Below, one piece after another: positions 22,981 to 34,094 of a stretch of DNA of 64,000 bases. Below the pieces are notes generated by a model, which saw only the letters and a list, made by a program, of their open reading frames with translations, made no database searches and was not told the origin of the DNA. Source of the DNA: Aquatica leii (taxonomy: Eukaryota > Arthropoda > Insecta > Coleoptera > Lampyridae); NCBI GenBank assembly GCA_035610365.1, contig CM069433.1, positions 167,354,882 through 167,418,881 on the forward strand, read 5' to 3'. The translations under genes were made by a program, and so were the position numbers. Positions within the stretch are counted from its first letter, which is position 1; each line of letters starts with the position of its first letter.

Positions 22981-24347
22981 TTAAAACTGAAAATTGTATG
23001 CAATCTTTTTTAAGTAATTTATTACGTCGTTTCTGTCGTAATTTTCGACAATTCGCAAAATTTTAGCGCTTAGTAATTCATACTTTTTGTTCTTTCGTAA
23101 AGGGGCAGTTTCTGCTTCAATTTGTATTAAATTGGTGTTATGCAAAGCTTGCTGCAGTTTCTTTAAAACGTCAATGAACTTGTAAATATTTGGAAATGTG
23201 TGTCCTATTGTAGCTTGCCACACTTCAACGCAGTTGTTTGTCATGTGCTTCTCCTGTTATATACATTCCAAATAGCTATATTGAATTGCGCACCTCGTCT
23301 CTGTCTTCTTCCTCTCCTTCCTATGTACGTATCTTCAAAGTAATTGAAGAACTGGATGTGCTTCTTAAGGAAAATCATCATGCTCCACTAACTCATCAAA
23401 AGCGCCCGGAACGTCATCAATGGGAACAAACGCTATAGCCACTATCATTCGGACCCATTGCGCAAAAACTGGATTCTCTTGGTAAATCATCTGAAATTAA
23501 TTAATTTAGTTTCGTGTAAAAATAAAAAAGAATTAGAATTACTTGAAGACCTTCGTGTTGCGTTCTTCTCCATATGCTCTGAGTGAGATGAAAAAAGCAC
23601 CCAACGGATTCACTTTGCGGAAATTCACTACAGGAAAAACAATACAATACATTTTGACATGAATGGTTATAATTGAGCAAATAAATTGCTGGGAATACAA
23701 TCAAAAGTGCCATCAGCGTACTATTTACCACTAGATACCATGAAATTTAAATTTTTCTGAGTAGAAAATGATAAAATTCTTCCTGGTTCGTACTCATCTT
23801 CAGAATCATAAACTAAAAAATTTTCATTCACACCATTGATGAATATCTGGCGATACTCCTTAAAGATAAAATAATATTAAATAAAATGTATACATAATTA
23901 CAGAAATAATTTACCTGAGGTAAATGAAGTTCATGAACACTTATTAGAAGTGGAGGAATCCCATTTTGATTTTTGTATCGACGAATATTCTTTTTTATAC
24001 TATCCTTCTTTGGAATGCTTGCCAATACACTGTCTTCAACACCGGATAAACTTTCTCCCAAAACTTGTTGAACCGATTCATTAGATGACAAAGATATCGC
24101 TTTAATACATTGCACTGTTCGTAAAACATCACGTCTGTTCGCGATTGTTGGATGACTGTGTTGTGTAACTTCTCTTATTACTTGAGGTGTGTCACCTTGG
24201 GTCCACACCCGACCTTTACATGTTTGACGTTGTTCGCACATCCAAATGTTGCATTCTCCAGATTGATTTTTCTTTGAGAACGTATATATACATATGGTTC
24301 TCATACACCAATTTAATTCGCCCACGCTCTGATTTTACAAAAGCCAT
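22981..24347 (-). pseudogene. FLYWCH/MULE transposase, fragmented
   Basis: The start is probably at ATG 24347 (MAFVKSERGRIKLVYENHMY). After a frameshift near 24285 comes a FLYWCH-type zinc finger, with cysteines in NIWMCEQRQTCKGRVWT and the paired histidines in TQHSHPT. A linker follows. MULE core scraps appear at 23560-23760 (YADGTFDCIP, GCFFHLTQSIW). The C-terminal part at 22981-23440 reads FVPIDDVPGAFDELVE and NNCVEVWQATIGHTFPNIYKFID. Introns and an internal deletion probably separate these parts; stops and frameshifts are frequent. The catalytic triad is incomplete. Confidence 0.7.
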
Positions 24348-24698
24348 TGCAATTACACTGATTAATTCAATAGTTCAATCCACGTTTGAAACCAACACTG
24401 AATTAAAACACTTAGTATGTAATGTCAACTTATATAAGTATGGAAGCGAAAAGCAATAATTAAAACTGGTAATTAGGAGAAACTCCCTGTGTCATTAAAT
24501 ATGTATCATTAATGTTGCTTTGTCTCTGAGCGATATCGGTAATTAGGGTTAACGATTTTTGGTAACGATTTGTTTATCGCAATATGTATAAAGGTAGTTA
24601 TAATTGTAATTTTTTTAAATTGTTGTAGTCAATCCCATTAAATTGATAAAACGTCAAATATTTGGAATAGGTGTAATCTTCCTTGTATTGTTCTTACT

Positions 24699-24782
24699 TG
24701 GGGACGAATTGTCCGGGTACGGAATGTCGCCGGTACGAATTGCCCGGGGACCAATTGTCCGAAGACCAATTGTTCGTATACC
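24699..24782 (-). repeat. MULE right TIR with internal short repeats
   Basis: Inverted partner of 22782-22877. The innermost about 50 bp are nearly identical; the outer part is more diverged. Confidence 0.8.
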
Positions 24783-24791
24783 GTTTTTTTA

Positions 24792-25215
24792 TTTAATAAA
24801 TTAGAAAATAATTGTGAATATAAATGTTTTAGGAAAACCAAATAGTTTGTGTATTTTTGAAATTTTCCTTAAAATAAAGGAATAATGCTGATTTTTCAGA
24901 AAACCAAAAACCTTTATAATTATGAACTGGTACTTCAAATCACAAAATCTAAAAAATATGTTAGCCAAGTTAAAATAAATAAAATACATTAAAACCCATT
25001 CGAGATTTTTTTTCACAAATAGGCACTAGTGTCTGCCACATATAACAAAATAAGATTAAGAGTGACTATTCGCCCTAATTGTAAATAATATAAAAAATCT
25101 CAACTTTGAAAGATAATTGAAAGCTTAAGTTTGTTTTTCCAAATTACTGCTTCATTTTCGTTTTGCTGACAGGGATTTAGAAGAAAAACTTTTGAAAACA
25201 ATTTTATTATGGTTA
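24792..25215. other. AT-rich spacer
   Basis: No recognisable feature between the MULE and the gypsy fragment. Confidence 0.4.
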
Positions 25216-25224
25216 TACAAAAAT

Positions 25225-26244
25225 AAAACATTACGTCCGTGGATAGATTGTTGTTTTATATTCCCCTTGTTATGGAGTATGAAATAATAAGTAAATACCA
25301 TTCGGACATCGGTCATTGCGGTGTAGACAAGACGGTAGAGCTAATTGCAAGAAGTTACTGGTTCCCTAAGATGCGACAAAAAGTTAAATGCTTTATTGAG
25401 AATTGCTTAAAATGTATAGTTTACTCAAGTAAAAGCGTCAAAAAAGTAGGATTCTTACATGCGATTCCTAAAAGTAATGTCCCGTTTTCTTCTGTACATA
25501 TTGATCACTTAGGTCCTCTGGAGAAATCGAAAAATAACAATCGGCATATTTTAGTATTAGTTGACGCTTTCACTAAAATCATTAAACTTTACGCTTGTAA
25601 GTCTGTTGAATCTAAATTGCTAAATGCAAAAGATATCCAGCACATTAAAATTGCGACGGGCACGCCACGTGCTAACGGACAGGTAAAAAGGGTAAACCGG
25701 GTTATAGTTCCCATGTTAGCCAAAATATCCCCTTCACCTACTCGCTGGAATGATGTTTTCGAAAAGGTTGCGTTCTGCATAAATAATTTTATTACTAAAT
25801 CGATCGGTAATACACCATCGCGATTGTTACTAGATCAAAGGGGTGATGTAGATGATAGTCTGCGCGACTTTATTTTGGAAAATCCGGTGTACGATCTGCA
25901 TGTGGCTCGTTCAAACGCTATAACGCGAATTGAAAAGTTTCAGGCGTACAATGCTCAGTATTATAATAAATTTCACAAGAAAGCTAAAATTTATAGTGTA
26001 AGGAGTAAATAAAAAATTACTTCCTAAATATAAGGGTCCGTATATAGTTAATATGGTTTTAGGAAACGATCGTTATTGTGTAAAGGACGTCGATGGCGTT
26101 CAGTTGACCCAAGTTCCGTTCGAGGGCATATTCGATTCCTCAAATCTAAAGTCACGGTCAGCCAATAATCCATCCACATCTTTAGATATTGTTACCGATG
26201 ATCGAGGCTATCAAAAGTCAGATCCGCCGAGTTGTAGCGCATAA
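25225..26244 (+). pseudogene. Ty3/gypsy integrase fragment, internally deleted
   Basis: The HHCC zinc-binding head is visible (KYHSDIGHCGVDKTVE to ENCLKC). The first catalytic Asp lies in VHIDHLGPLE. The second Asp region is missing: the frame jumps from KSVESKLLNAKD to IATGTPRANGQVKRVNR. At the third catalytic position Lys stands where the family has Glu (QVKRVN, usually QVERVN). The C-terminal chromatin-proximal part continues past a frameshift at about 26012-26050 (NDRYCVKDVDG, FDSSNLKS). It belongs to a different gypsy family from the 30-36 kb element. No RT or gag is nearby. Confidence 0.8.
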
Positions 26245-26440
26245 AGTAAAAATGTATTCATGTAATTATTTCGACCTGGCAACGTTGTTTTGTGTTACTT
26301 AAAAATATGTTTGGCGGCAATGTAAAAAAAAACAATGGCGTTGGCGCCAAGAATGTGAAAAGAGCGATGTTGTGCAATTTATGTATTTTTAATAAAATAA
26401 AGTGTGTTCTTGGCTGGCTTACATTATAATATTCAGATAA
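26245..26440 (+). repeat. Probable 3' LTR remnant with polyadenylation signal
   Basis: Directly downstream of the integrase stop; contains AATAAAATAAAG near 26390-26401 and GC-richer sequence (GGCGTTGGCGCC, 26338-26349). No second LTR copy exists in the window, so LTR identity is inferred from position. Confidence 0.4.
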
Positions 26441-29400
26441 CAAAAATTACAAACAAATTTTTAAAATGTTTGATTACCGAATTTCATGAATAATTTTAAA
26501 TTATATTGGGTGGTTGTTTTTTTTTGCTGACGCAAACATACCTAAGATCAAATATTTTAGTACGTAGTTAAAAAACAATAAGTAGAAGTAACGTTATCTT
26601 AATTAGCACCTGGTTTAATCTCACCTAATATATCTGTAAAAATAGTGCTATGCTTCAATAAAGCTGGCTTAAACTAATTCTTTTCTGCCTTTGTTTACGA
26701 CTCAAGTTTTTTGACAAATTTCAATCTAACGTACTAAGAAAACATATTGTTAAGCTACATAGCTATTTAAACCACTAAAATTTTTGTATTTCTAGATGTA
26801 ATAAAAATAATACCATTTTTACACCTCTTAGATTGAAGTTATGAACAGGACTAACCTTATCTGGATTAGCACTAAGTACCTGATTTAATCTCGATAAATT
26901 TAAAATATTTCCATAACTAAGGCCACACGTTGATAAAAATAATGTTTTTATGTTTTAATTTTATGTATCGTATACAATAATAAATTATTTGTTTTAATAA
27001 CATTGTATTTTGATGTCTTTAGATCAGCGTGGTAATGCAACTTTTTACATTGCTTATTATCAAATTTGATCAATTGAAACTGATTGGTTCGGTACTATAC
27101 ACCAAATTCTATTTACAACGAGATAGAGTACATTGCAGTTTGACATTATTATTAATTGTTCAGATCTGCTTTTTCCATCCGGTTACTGTAATTTTTATAT
27201 TCAAATAACTATATATTTTCTAAATGTAATCAAACTTGTTACATTCAATAATTATTAAAATTGCCGTGTATTAAGTAAAAATTCTATTACAATTTTTATA
27301 ATTTCAATACTGTTTAATCTGGGTTTTCTAACTATAAGAGGCTTAAAAATATTAATTAATTGAAAAAGTCAACACCATTGTGGAAAAAAACATTTTTTTT
27401 TATACATCAGTGCTTTCTCTAATTCTAAATAAAACATTTTGAACGAACGAAACAAAATTCAACATGTGTCTGAAAATGGACTAGCAAAGTAATCTAGACT
27501 GTTTGCAAAATACTATAATATTTAAAAAAAACTTTAATATGATAATTCGTAAATCACAAAAGTATTTTCATAAAAAGTCATTATGTTATCAGCAAGAAAA
27601 AATTGAGTTTATTTACTAAAAATAAAAAGCACAGTTTTTTTTGTTTATTTTCACGCTGAAACTACGTATAACTTAAACTATAAGACAAAAAACTATCTCA
27701 ACACCACTATAACAACTTACCTCATTATCAGTATTACCATGAGTAGTCACAAGTTGAAACTTCTATCCACGTGAAATAACGCACCATTTCAAAACATGAA
27801 ATGTGTACATAGAAAACGTAATTTTAATTAAAAAAATAAACATCGAATTTTTACATTTGCCAACGTTCAACAAATTACTTAACACGAGTGTTTGTCCAGT
27901 TTATACAAACAAGGATACGTTTGTAAGATCGGAGGCTCCTACAACCAAATTCTGTTATAATATTTGGATTGGATCGTGTCAATGTTGCAACGCCTACTTG
28001 GACCGAACTGTGGCAAATTTTGTTACAACATCGACACGATCCAATCCTGCAAGACGTTGATATCTCAGCGATAAGTTGATTTTATTTGGTATAATTCATT
28101 TACAAAATCAGTAGTTTATGTTCATCTGACAAGATAAGACCTAAAAAAATAAGAATAAAAAGTAAGTTTTTATTTGAACTTTACATACGTTATACACAGT
28201 CTCGAGTAGATTTTTATTTAACATTAAAAAAACAATATAGTAAAAGAATTAACTATATTTTCACAGCCTATTCAAATATTGGTTCAACGGTGTAAATATT
28301 AAATTTTATTAATTATTACCGTTCTATTGATAGAAGTCATTTACATAAATAATAATTGATCTTTGTACTCAATTATTCTTAAATTTGTTTTTAACGTTTT
28401 ACCAAAGTAGGCATATAATTTGGCTAAGTTCGATCATGACGACATTAAACAACACATGTTTATTTTGATTATTATCAAGATAGCACAATATCATCGTGGT
28501 TAGTAGATAATGATAATGTTTATGTATATACCAAGTCAGACTTTCTCTTTGGCTTAGCTAACAATTTAATAATTGCTATATTTTTTACTTAGGTAAAGAT
28601 CTTTATTTGTTGTGGTATTTAAAAATGTTTAAATGTAAATTGGATTAGCACCAATAAAAGTAATGGTTTTCATTTTCGACATAAATACATATGTGTATAG
28701 CTAATTTTTGTGTTCAAATAAATATAAACTAAAAGAGTAGAACAATACATAAAACTAATATATTTAATTTAGTCATAGTAGGCTTTGTCGCTACACCGAA
28801 TCAAAGTTTTGGTAACATTTTTTTTTGAAATTGATAACACTTTAATTAAGTTTTATCACCACGTTTGGTAAAGATGTTTATCAATACATGTTTTGCATTC
28901 GTTTACTGATAATTTTTCTATGTAATTTGATTGATATGTTTTTCACAGTATTTAAATAAAATTTAACACTCATTGTATATACATACGATAAATTCAAAAA
29001 TATGTATATATATTAACGTTGAATTTGACAAATTACAACTTGTAATGATAATGACTTGTATCGTCTAAGGATTAATCCAGAAGATAACCGATAGATAGTA
29101 TTTGCCAAAATTTCGAATGGCAGATTTCTTATAATTAAATACATATAAATTACGAATTTATTTCTTTAAATTTAGTTATCGTACAATACACGTAGGTAGT
29201 TTTACTGCAGTTTCTGAAACATCCTGTTAATGGTTTAATTATTTAAAATTGCAAAAATTGAATACAAAGGAATTTTCTTAATTCATTGATAGCAGTTATC
29301 TTCGAAAATTATTTTTTAATGAGTAATTCATTAAGTGATACGTAACCTTAATTTATAGTTGTACCGCCGGTCGTTTATATTCCATTGCATAATATCTTCC

Positions 29401-29689
29401 ATGAGGTTACAGCACTTCATGATACTGATAATTGCCAAACACAATAACCGTTTTTATTCTTACTTTGGATGTGATATTATAATAAACATAACACGAAATC
29501 ATCAAAATTTAAGCAAACTAAACAGTAGTGCAAGTTAAAACAAAAATTATAGGTTTTCAAACAATTTTTTTAGCTTTATACACATAATTAACAAAACAAA
29601 GATTAATTTATTTTAATCGTTGAAAAAGAAAAACAAAAAAAATTATATCGAGATTGTCTTAGCAAAATTCACAATGAAAATATCAGTTT
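26441..29689. other. 3.2-kb gene-free AT-rich region
   Basis: No exon, element ends or RNA gene recognised. It contains a dispersed repeat near 26580-26700 (partner 18490-18640) and a palindrome at 27966-28047. The missing 3' LTR of the neighbouring gypsy element was looked for here and not found. Confidence 0.45.
27966..28047. repeat. 26-bp inverted repeat around a 30-bp loop
   Basis: The arms 27966-27991 and 28022-28047 match at 24 of 26 positions (core GGATTGGATCGTGTC). The core is GC-richer than its surroundings. No wider element boundary seen. Confidence 0.8.
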
Positions 29690-29963
29690 CACATTCCGAA
29701 TAGTCGATATCGCACTTCACTCTTGCCCTTCACTGTTCTGACTTCTTTTGAGAAGACTGAATTTATTGAAGTTTCTAATTCATCTTGAAATGAAGATTTT
29801 ATAATCACCAGCTTTCCAGGCGCTTCTCCTCTGCGAAGCTCTTTCTTTTTTTTAAAGTTTGGCACGGTAAAATGATTTCGAACCCAATAAATTCTCTTGC
29901 TTCTTTACTGTTGTCGGCAATATTTTTAACTGCTATGGCTCTATCTTCAATATTTTTCTTGTT
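29690..29963 (-). pseudogene. Unassigned continuation after the macro domain
   Basis: After the TAG at 29964-29966 the same frame stays open about 50 codons (NKKNIEDRAIAVKNIADN, EAREFIGFEIILPC). A shift in an A-run near 29845 leads to GKLVIIKSSFQDELETSI and ends at FGM with TGA near 29700. The coherence suggests it is the C-terminal part of the same polyprotein or a second ORF. I recognise no family. Confidence 0.4.
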
Positions 29964-30380
29964 CTAAAGCATAAAAGTTGCTGTCCGAGAAGACATGACA
30001 AAATATTCCTGTTTTTTTAAACCGTTAACAGCAATTGCTCCAGTTTGCACTTTTAAGTACACCTTTACAAATAGTTCAGCATTTTCAAAGTATCTGAGTG
30101 AGTATTTCTTGGTGACCAGATAGAAAACGAAGCGTCCGTCACCACGTAGTCCTAAAACTTTTCCGACTGCCGGTTGCTGTCTTCGTAATTCATCTAGCTG
30201 CCCAAACTTCTTTTTAAACACGACTGCAACCTCTTTGGACATGTCAAGATCTTTGCTTACGCAATGTGCGATGGCGTAATCTTTTTGTGTCTGGAACAGG
30301 TCTTGTTGTTCCTCGGTGGTAACTCCGAACCTAGCTTTTCCAGAACCTCCGTATAAGTTCATAAACTTCTCGAACTCCAT
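29964..30380 (-). pseudogene. Macro domain (OARD1/Poa1-like ADP-ribose hydrolase) in the gypsy element
   Basis: DYAIAHCVSKDLDMSK, VAVVFKKKFG, VGKVLGLRGDGRFVFYLVTKK match the N-terminal two thirds of the OARD1 (TARG1)/Poa1-type macro domain in order and spacing. The TKK lysine corresponds to the catalytic lysine of OARD1. The usual MGKG-type glycine is Glu here (MSKE), and the later IGCGLD segment is absent, so this copy is probably inactive. It lies in exactly the same frame as the integrase C-terminus, separated by one TAG and 16 more sense codons before the first ATG. That suggests an ancestral Pol-macro fusion or readthrough product. Its role, perhaps reversing host ADP-ribosylation, is inference. 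Confidence 0.8.
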
Positions 30381-30428
30381 TTCTTCGATTGGATTCCTGG
30401 TTCTGCTACTTATTACTCTGGTTCGGAC

Positions 30429-33400
30429 CTAAACTTGCGTATTGTGGTTATCGCCAGCAAACCGGGCTAGATGATCGACGTGGACCACTTTTGGCTTACC
30501 TCTGGGCGGTTTTCGGATGCGATATATGACGTCGTTAATACACTGCACGACTGCATAAGGGCCCTCCCATTGCCTTTGCAGCTTCGGCGACAAACCACGT
30601 CTCCTTTGAGGATTATACAACCAGACCATATTGCCAGGTTGAAACCCACCATTTTGCGCCGTGACGTCATATCTTGTTTTCATCCTGTCGCTGGCAATTT
30701 GTGTGTTTTTACGGACCTCTTCATGTACTTTGTCTAACCTCTTGGCCAGCTTGCTGACGTAATCTTCTCCAGCAACTTCTTCTTCCGGTCTTTGTCCAAA
30801 TTGAAGATCGCATGGTAATCACATTTCACGACCGAGCATGACACAGGATGGTGTTTGGTCTGTGCTTTCGTGAACGGATGATCGGTATGCTATTAAGAAA
30901 ATTGCGGCCTTGATCGGAGTGTAGTTCCAACGGAACTCCAAACCGGCAGAAAAACTCTTTTACCAATACGTCTGCGACTGTAGCTGCTTCCTGATTGGGT
31001 ATGGCGTAAGCTTCCGTCCATTTCGTGAAATAATCCATTGCCACCAGGATGTAATTTATTTCCCGAATCGGATTCTGGGAACGGCCCTGCGATATCAATC
31101 GCTACTCTTTCCAAAGGGTTTCCTACGTTGTATTGCTTCATGGGTGCTTTGCGCTTTCTTGCTGGACCATTTCCTGATGCGCAGACCGTGCAATTACGGC
31201 ACCATTTCATGAAGTCCTCTTTGCAGTTCATCCAGTAGAATCGTTCTCGTACTTTACACAATGTCTTCTTAATGCTAAAGTGTCCTCCTGATGTCCCATC
31301 GTGGAGATGCTTCAACACTTCTGCCACCCGGCTCTTTGGCACTACCAACTGTAGTCTGTTTCCCGTACCCTTAACACTTTCTAGAGATCGCTTAAGAAGA
31401 CCGTCTTCTACTATCAAGGAGTCCCACTGCGCCCAGTACGCTTTGATATTTCTCCCCAAAGCACTCATTTCTTCCCAGGTTGGTCGTCGGCCGATTTCTT
31501 TCTAATCCAGGAGTAGTCTTATTTCAGAATCGTCTTCTTGTTTGCGACGTAACTGCTCAGGTTCCCATTCATCATCAACCATAGCAGTTCTCCGGTGGTA
31601 TTCGACTTTTTCTTCCAGTCGCGAACAATGGCTGCAGTCCGCCGGACATGGTCTTCTGGACAAGGCATCAGCGTTCCGATGACTGCTTCCGGCACGGTGT
31701 TCTGTGTCATAGTCATACTCTTGCAGTCTCTCGATCCATCTTGCCACTTGTCCTTCTGGGTTACGGAACTGCAGAAGCCATTTTAAAGCGGCGTGGTCTG
31801 TTCTCAGTAAAAATTTTTGTCTATACAAATACTTGTAGAAATGTTCGATGGACTTAAGGACTGCTAACAGCTCCCTCCTAGTCACGCAATAATTCCTTTC
31901 TGGCCTGGACAAAACTTTGCTAAAATACGCGATAACTTTTTCTTGTCCATCTTGAACCTGCAAAAGGACCGCGCCTATGGCCAGATTGCTTGCGTCGGTA
32001 TCCAAAACAAACTTTCCATCTTCTCTTGGATAACTCAAAATCGGCGAAGTGACTAGGGCCTGTTTTAGTTGATTAAAAGAATTTTTGCAGTCTTGATTCC
32101 ATCTAAATTCTGCTTTTTCTTCGGTTAATTTTGTCAATGGTTTAGCAATATTGGCAAATCCGGGTACAAATTTTCTATAATAAGTGCACAACCCAAGGAA
32201 ACTTCGGACCTGATGTTTGTCGATAGGTCTTGGCCATGCTTGCACTGCTCGGATTTTGTCTGGGTCAGCTCTTACTCCATCTCTAGATACGACGTGGCCA
32301 AGGTATTGCACTTCCTTCTTAAATACGTGGCATTTCTTAGGGCTCAGTTTGAGGTTAGCCCCACGTAATCGCTGGAACACTTCTTTCAAGTTGTTCAAGT
32401 GTTTTTCAAACGACCTGCCAACCATGATCACGTCGTCCAAGTCAGGCGCGGCTCCAGCAGTTTATTTCGGTGGGGGCTCAATCACTTTAAAGCGGCGGGG
32501 GGGGGGGAGTGCTCATCACATTTTTAAATAATAATGTATTGAATATGACGTTAATATAAAATTGAATAATACTTCGTTATGCACCAAGCTTTTACTTGCA
32601 AGCGATAAAGCATCACAAATTACACAACTATAAAAAAAGCGAATGTATTACATACAAAGTGAGAAAAACTTCAGTATTATTCTCAATGTCGGGGGGGGGC
32701 ATAGCCACCCTGGCCCCCCCCCCTGGAGCCGCGCCTGGTCCAGGTAAACCAAGCACGTCTTCCAAGACAATCCGCGCAAGATGGTCTCCATCAAACGCTT
32801 GAACGTTGCAGGAACGTTACACAGGCCGAAGGGCATTACAGTGAACTGCCACAAACCAGTTCCGATCGTAAAAGCTGTTTTTTCACGATCCTTGGGTTCT
32901 AATTCTACCTGCCAGTATCTACTCTTTAAATCTAACGTAGAAAACCACTGGGATCCTGACAGGGTGTCTAGCGTATCGTCAATTCTGGGTAAAGGGTAGC
33001 TGTCCTTTTTGGTCACGTCGTTTAGCTGCCTGTAGTCTACGCAAAACCTCGTTGATCCATCCTTCTTCTTTACGAGTACCACTGGGGATGCCCATGGGCT
33101 ACTTAAAGGTTCAATCACGCCTTCTTCATCCATATCCGTAATTATTTGTTCGGCTTCTTCTCTTTTCGCCAAAGGAAGTCTGCGTGGGTGTTGTCGTATT
33201 GGCCGAGCGTCTCCGGTATTAATTTTATGTTTCACCACGTTAGTTCTTTCTTTAGAACCACTCTCCAGCGCGAACACATCTTGGTACTCTTGGATCAACT
33301 CTTTAACTTTAGCCAGCTGGTCTTGGCTGAGGTTTTGGCATTTGGTGGTAAGAATGTCCAATAGATGTTGTGGACACTTCTTTGGCGACGTATCTTCGTT

Positions 33401-34069
33401 CGACTTCACGCATCTCACAATTTGTGATACTGGCGTGCATTGGCCTACCACGGTCTTCTTTTTCAACGTTACAAGATCTGAGTTGATGTTTAAGATCCTT
33501 ACTGGCATCTTCTTCTTTACTCGTACTAAAGTTCTGCCAACGAGTAGTCCCTTTTCAACTAAGCCGCCCTCCATTGGTTCAATCGCGCGTATGTAGCTTT
33601 CCCGGAGACTTCCATCCAGGCGTGCCATCACCACACTTTCAGTTCTTGCAGGCAGAGTCACGTCTTCACTCAATAAGACTCGCACGGCTGCCTTCTCTGA
33701 CGAATGAAAAGGAATTTCTTCATTGTCGATCTTCAGGACATCGTTCTTCATATACAAATAGAACCCATACTTCTTTATCACGTCCATTCCCAGGATAACT
33801 TCTTCCGTGATGTCGGCTACCAGTAATTGATGGTCGAGTACTCCATTTCCCAATCCAATGGTTACTTTGACTTGTCCGTAAGTAGGTATTTCGTCGCCCG
33901 TCGCCGTTCGAAGTCGTACTGTTACTGGTGATGTCTTCTCGTTTTCCAATAAGATGTCAGAACGAACGATGGTCTTCGTCGCTCCCGTGTCAACCAGTAA
34001 CTAGACGCTTCTCCCATTGATTTTGCCATCGAGATAAATGCTATGCAATTGCTCCTTAGGCGATGCCAT
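30429..34069 (-). pseudogene. Gypsy pol: protease, RT, RNase H, integrase
   Basis: Begins near ATG 34069. The aspartic protease shows LLVDTGATKT and ILGMDVIKKYG, with a TAG at 34001-34003 just before it. RT follows with FCVDYRQLND and MPFGLCNVPATF, then the YLDD box, which is split by the hAT MITE at 32443-32737. RNase H (FVLDTDASNLAIGA, RTDHAALKWLL, NADALSRRP) runs to 31502. A stop and frame change lead to the integrase: HHCC head (HLHDGTSGGH, CRNCTVC), first Asp in AIDIAGP, a frameshift near 31070 and second Asp in HSDQGRNF. The region with the catalytic Glu is deleted near 30895. The C-terminal GPY-type part (QWEGPYAVVQCINDVIYRI) ends at TAG 30429-30431. Confidence 0.9.
32443..32737. mobile_element. 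295-bp hAT-type MITE inside the RT gene
   Basis: Perfect 15-bp terminal inverted repeats (CAGGCGCGGCTCCAG and its complement) are flanked by an 8-bp duplication with one difference: GTCCAAGT at 32435-32442 and GTCCAGGT at 32738-32745. The ends resemble those of the 19185-21482 hAT element. G-runs lie just inside both ends. Non-coding. Confidence 0.9.
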
Positions 34070-34094
34070 TTGGATTGTAATCTCCGGAATCTGA

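Larger units (their letters stand above)
22782..24782 (-). mobile_element. Mutator-like (MULE) DNA transposon, defective
   Basis: Terminal inverted repeats of about 85-95 bp (22782-22877 and 24699-24782) surround a minus-strand transposase. GTTTTTTT follows or precedes both ends (22773-22780, 24783-24790), consistent with the 8-10 bp target duplication of Mutator-like elements, though it is low-complexity. The TIRs are built from a repeated motif close to GGACAATTSGTCCCC. The total of about 2 kb is short for a MULE because the transposase is internally deleted. Confidence 0.75.
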
